Assembly: GCA_950063125.1 (NCBI GenBank) | Contig: CATLZI010000076.1 | Coordinates: 1-8,899, forward strand | Direction: 5' to 3' | Length of the DNA stretch: 8,899 nt | Origin: an uncultured Porticoccus sp. | Lineage (GTDB): Bacteria; Pseudomonadota; Gammaproteobacteria; Pseudomonadales; Porticoccaceae | In this document: in pieces, positions 5,847-8,899 of the stretch | Position numbering within the stretch: the first letter of the stretch is position 1 | Layout of the letters: every line of letters begins with the position of its first letter | Notes under the pieces: generated by a model | The model's database searches: none | The model's input: the letters and a program-made list of their open reading frames with translations, nothing else | What the model was told of the DNA's origin: nothing | Made by a program: the position numbers and the translations under genes

Positions 5847-6611
5847 TTAAATAGTAAAGCCACCATGAACTTCCATTACATCGCCGCTTAGATAGCTATT
5901 TTCAAATATAGATTCTACCGCTTGAGCAATATTATCTGTGTTACCAATTCGACGTAGTGGAACCATTTTCGCAAAGTCTTCCAGAATATCTGCAGGCATA
6001 CTTCTTAATAATTCAGTTTCAATAGTACCCGGTGCAACAGCCATTGAGCGAATATTGTATGGACCAAGTTCTTTCGCCCAAACACGACTCATGGAAACAA
6101 TGCCAGCTTTGGCTGCAGAATAATTTGTTTGACCAAAATTACCGCGATAAGCGATAGATGACATGCTAACAATACAGCCTTCCTTTACACCTAGTTCAAC
6201 CATGTGTGCAGCCGCTTCGCGGGCACATAAGAAAGCGCCTTTCATATGCACATCTACAACAAGTTCAAAATGGTCAGCACTCATCTTTTTAACCACTTTG
6301 CCTTCTTTAACTTTGATCAACTGAGCGTCACGAAGAATACCTGCATTATTCACTAGGCCTTCAATGGAACCAAAATCCGCAACGACTCGACTAAAAGTGG
6401 ACTCTACTTGTTCCTCGTCAGCGACATTACATTGATATCCACGGGCTTCGCTGCCCTCTGCCTCCACTAATGCCTTCGTTTTAGCCAAAGCATCTTGATC
6501 CAAATCTAGGATAGCAATCTTGGCACCCTTCTTAGCCAAACCCACTGCTACTGCCTGGCCAATGCCGCGACCACCACCTGTAATTGCCACTATCTTACCG
6601 TTTAATTCCAT
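5847..6611 (-). CDS. short-chain dehydrogenase/reductase, FabG-like
   Basis: This classical SDR oxidoreductase has 254 residues. It shows the cofactor motif TGGGRGIG (11-18), D36 at the end of beta strand 2, which favours NAD(H) over NADP(H), NNAG (88-91), and the catalytic S151, Y164 and K168 in the YSAAK motif. An insertion-like segment rich in Lys (about 99-110) follows NNAG. I chose the ATG at 6611 because AAAGG lies seven bases upstream. A longer frame from TTG at 6659 adds 16 residues without family similarity or a better ribosome site. In an operon of acyl-CoA dehydrogenases and an alcohol dehydrogenase the likely role is oxidation of a 3-hydroxyacyl-CoA or another secondary alcohol. 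Ketoacyl reduction in the opposite direction cannot be excluded. Confidence 0.88.
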   Translation of the reverse strand: MELNGKIVAITGGGRGIGQAVAVGLAKKGAKIAILDLDQDALAKTKALVEAEGSEARGYQCNVADEEQVESTFSRVVADFGSIEGLVNNAGILRDAQLIKVKEGKVVKKMSADHFELVVDVHMKGAFLCAREAAAHMVELGVKEGCIVSMSSIAYRGNFGQTNYSAAKAGIVSMSRVWAKELGPYNIRSMAVAPGTIETELLRSMPADILEDFAKMVPLRRIGNTDNIAQAVESIFENSYLSGDVMEVHGGFTI

Positions 6612-6667
6612 AATATACCTTTGATTTGAATTGCCGATAAACGCGTCACCGATATTCAATTATCTAA

Positions 6668-8272
6668 TCACGAATTGTCCCGAAGAATAAAACCAGCCGC
6701 TTTCTCGCCAATCATCATGGTAGGCGCGTTCGTATTACCACTGATTAATAACGGCATGACGGATGCGTCGGCGACACGCAAAGCAGATAAGCCTCTGACC
6801 CTTAACCGGCTATCTACTACTGACAGATTATCCTTTCCCATACGGCAGGTGCCCACCGGATGATAGATGGATTCAGCACGCTGACGTATATCAGCGTCTA
6901 TCTGGGCATCAGTGACGACATCGCTAGCCGGCAGATCATCGCCTCCATAAGCTCTAGCGAAAGCTTTGGTGTGGAATACCCGGCGAGCCAACTTGACACC
7001 CTCACGCAGAATTCGAAGATCATCATCGTCGGACAGATAACAGGGATCGATTAGTGGTGCGCTACCAGGATCGTTATCGATCAGACGAATCCATCCCCGG
7101 CTTTTGGGTCGCAACTGGCAGACGTGGATAGTGCAACCAAAGCCTGGGGTCAACTTTCTACCGTGATCACGTAAAAACGTAGGCAGAAAATGCAACTGTA
7201 CATCCGGACAAGAGCCGCCACCCACATTGACAAACGCCCCCGCTTCCGCTGCATTGCTGGCAAGAAACCCGCGCCGATAGCGGAAGTAATCGTAGAACGC
7301 ACGCAGCAAACGCGGTACGAAGTAAGGGGAAAAGCCAATCGACTGCCGGCTGCGATCATGAATCGATATAGTCATGTCGAGATGATCCTGAAGATTGCGA
7401 CCCACTTCAGGAGAATGAACTAGACAATCAATACCAACACTTTGTAGATGGTCACGATCACCAATGCCAGAAAGCATTAGCAACTGAGGGGAGTTGATAG
7501 CGCCCCCGCCCAGGACAACCGCCCGCAATACGCGCAGCATGTGCGAAGTACCCGACGCATCAATATATTCGACCCCCACCGCACGCTCTTTCTCGATTAA
7601 AACTCGGGAGACCATTGCACCGGTCAGAATACTAAGATTCTTTCGTTCCTTCGCCGGATCGAGAAACGCCCGTGCCGCGCTCCAGCGTCGCCCGTCTTTT
7701 TGCGTCACTTGGAAACGACCAAAGCCGCGCTGGGTTTCGCCGTTGAAATCATCGTTACGTTTTTCGCCCAGCTCCTGGCCAGCACGAATAAACAGCTCAG
7801 TCAGCGGGTTCGGATCCCTGACGCGGGTGACATTCAGCGGTCCTCCGTTACCATGCCATGTGTCAAACAAGTATTCCTCATTATGCTCGTGAGCATTAAA
7901 GATCGGTCGCACATCCTCCCAACCCCAACCTTCCAAACCTAAATCGCGCCAAGCATCGTAATCCTGAGGTTGACCACGAATGTAAACCATGGCATTGATC
8001 GAGCTACTCCCACCAAGGGTTTTTCCGCGAGGCCAATAAAGTTGTCTGTTATCAAGCGAATTCTGCGCTACAGTATTATAACCCCAGTTGCGCTTTCCCT
8101 CCTTGATCAGTCCGATGACTCCGAATGGCACGTTCACGAACCCGCTATTGTCATGCGGACCTGCTTCCAGCACGCATACCGAGAACTTCCCCGACTCACT
8201 CAATCGATTGGCTAAGACACAGCCGGCGGACCCCGCTCCGACTACGATGAAGTCATAATCATCCAAGACCAT
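6668..8272 (-). CDS. GMC-family FAD alcohol dehydrogenase, AlkJ-like
   Basis: This 534-residue glucose-methanol-choline oxidoreductase shows the FAD-binding VVGAGSAG (10-17) with E36 in LEAGP, the first GMC signature around [13 protein letters not shown] (83-95), the second at [17 protein letters not shown] (255-271), catalytic H471 in [10 protein letters not shown], and the partner Asn in GNTNAPT (512-518). Many stretches recall AlkJ of alkane degradation ([31 protein letters not shown]). AlkJ is a membrane-associated dehydrogenase that oxidises medium-chain alcohols and feeds electrons to the respiratory chain. Choline dehydrogenase BetA is a related alternative but a poorer fit in this context. 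ATG at 8272 overlaps the preceding gene by 14 bases, with GAGG only three bases away. A TTG at 8266 would have better spacing, so the start is uncertain by two codons. Confidence 0.9.
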   Translation of the reverse strand: MVLDDYDFIVVGAGSAGCVLANRLSESGKFSVCVLEAGPHDNSGFVNVPFGVIGLIKEGKRNWGYNTVAQNSLDNRQLYWPRGKTLGGSSSINAMVYIRGQPQDYDAWRDLGLEGWGWEDVRPIFNAHEHNEEYLFDTWHGNGGPLNVTRVRDPNPLTELFIRAGQELGEKRNDDFNGETQRGFGRFQVTQKDGRRWSAARAFLDPAKERKNLSILTGAMVSRVLIEKERAVGVEYIDASGTSHMLRVLRAVVLGGGAINSPQLLMLSGIGDRDHLQSVGIDCLVHSPEVGRNLQDHLDMTISIHDRSRQSIGFSPYFVPRLLRAFYDYFRYRRGFLASNAAEAGAFVNVGGGSCPDVQLHFLPTFLRDHGRKLTPGFGCTIHVCQLRPKSRGWIRLIDNDPGSAPLIDPCYLSDDDDLRILREGVKLARRVFHTKAFARAYGGDDLPASDVVTDAQIDADIRQRAESIYHPVGTCRMGKDNLSVVDSRLRVRGLSALRVADASVMPLLISGNTNAPTMMIGEKAAGFILRDNS

Positions 8273-8899
8273 TCACCTCGCTCAAGGAGGCCAAACGATC
8301 AAGGTGATAGTCACGATGACCATGAGTCAAGGAACAGTGGGTCATAAGACGAAAGTAGTGACCTATGTCCAGCTCTTCGGTGACGCCAATACCACCGTGA
8401 ATCTGGATGGCTTGCTGAGCGATCTTTACCGCCTTTTCGGCATAGTAGGCCTTCGCAGCCGAGCACGCGCGATCTCGTTCTTGCGCATTTCCTAGCTCTG
8501 CTTTCACTGCGACCATGAATAACATTGACTCCAATTGCTGGAGGTCAGTAAACATATCCACAAGATAGTGTTGAATAACTTGAAAATTACCTATGGCTGC
8601 GCCGAATTGCTTACGCGTCTTTGCATATTCAAGGGTACGCTGGTAAAGCGCATTCGCAGCGCCATACATCCTCGCACAATCAAGGGCCTGAAGCCAAGCA
8701 ACGACCTGGCTGATAACACGGCTAGTCTCCGCGCCACGCAAGAGAATCATTCCGTCCTCAATCACGATATCATGAAACACCAGATCTACGAATCGACTAC
8801 CGTCCAGCGCCCGATAACGCGTGATCTTGCAGCTTTCAAGCGGCACGACGAGCAATACTAACTCTTCTCCGAGCCTCGCCGTCACTAGAATCTTGCTCG
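8259..8899 (-). CDS. acyl-CoA dehydrogenase, pimeloyl-CoA dehydrogenase small-subunit type, 5' end outside window
   Basis: The frame is open to the right edge and ends in TGA at 8259-8261, leaving about 213 C-terminal residues. The visible part starts in the middle beta domain (SKILVTA, then [13 protein letters not shown]) and contains the C-terminal helical domain with [30 protein letters not shown] and a final [15 protein letters not shown]. This ending is typical of small subunits of heteromeric ACADs such as pimeloyl-CoA dehydrogenase. Where the two other ACADs carry GGG-x-x-E, this one has THGHRDYHL and no Glu at that position, so it may depend on a partner subunit or use another base. 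The partner, if any, lies beyond the window. The stop overlaps the GMC gene start, indicating translational coupling. An in-frame GTG at 8885 is not the true start. Confidence 0.85.
   Translation of the reverse strand, partial: SKILVTARLGEELVLLVVPLESCKITRYRALDGSRFVDLVFHDIVIEDGMILLRGAETSRVISQVVAWLQALDCARMYGAANALYQRTLEYAKTRKQFGAAIGNFQVIQHYLVDMFTDLQQLESMLFMVAVKAELGNAQERDRACSAAKAYYAEKAVKIAQQAIQIHGGIGVTEELDIGHYFRLMTHCSLTHGHRDYHLDRLASLSEVNGLG

Noticed and set aside
6612..6659. Longer short-chain dehydrogenase start at TTG 6659
   Set aside because: The added 16 residues lack family similarity, and AAAGG is correctly placed for the ATG at 6611.
1..8899. CRISPR array, tRNA, rRNA, toxin-antitoxin or phage defence system
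   Set aside because: No regularly spaced repeats, no cloverleaf-like sequence and no recognisable defence or phage genes were seen.

Overview
The window looks like chromosomal DNA of a lipid- or hydrocarbon-degrading proteobacterium, most likely a marine-type gammaproteobacterium. This rests on the style of its acyl-CoA dehydrogenases, an AlkJ-like alcohol dehydrogenase and moderate GC content. It is an inference from protein style; no rRNA or tRNA gene is present to fix the taxon.

Left part (about 1-1700): a graveyard of decayed fragments with no intact gene. In order it holds a possible 3' end of an upstream gene, a transglutaminase-like pseudogene with an in-frame stop just before its active-site motif, the 3' part of an IS1380-type transposase on the minus strand, a degraded copy of the 3' end of an acyl-CoA dehydrogenase (ACAD) gene on the minus strand, the 3' end of a PaaI-type hotdog thioesterase gene on the plus strand, and a frameshifted 5' piece of an IS6-type transposase.

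Middle part (about 1700-3100): one intact plus-strand gene for a 405-residue ferritin-like diiron protein. It is more AT-rich than the genes to its right, is preceded by a 22-bp near-palindrome and a good ribosome binding site, and is closed by a strong intrinsic terminator. The ACAD fragment at 918-1290 and the parent gene's 3' end at 3204-3618 are direct repeats that bracket it.

Right part (3245-8899): five minus-strand genes in apparent operon order, read from the right: a pimeloyl-CoA dehydrogenase small-subunit-type ACAD (cut by the window edge, no canonical catalytic Glu), an AlkJ-like GMC alcohol dehydrogenase overlapping it by 14 bp, a short-chain dehydrogenase, and two complete ACADs. 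Together they could oxidise an alcohol and then carry out alpha,beta-dehydrogenation and 3-hydroxyacyl oxidation of an acyl-CoA. No CoA ligase, aldehyde dehydrogenase, enoyl-CoA hydratase or thiolase is visible, so the pathway must continue outside the window. The diiron protein could supply the first oxidation step, but that link is a hypothesis based only on proximity.
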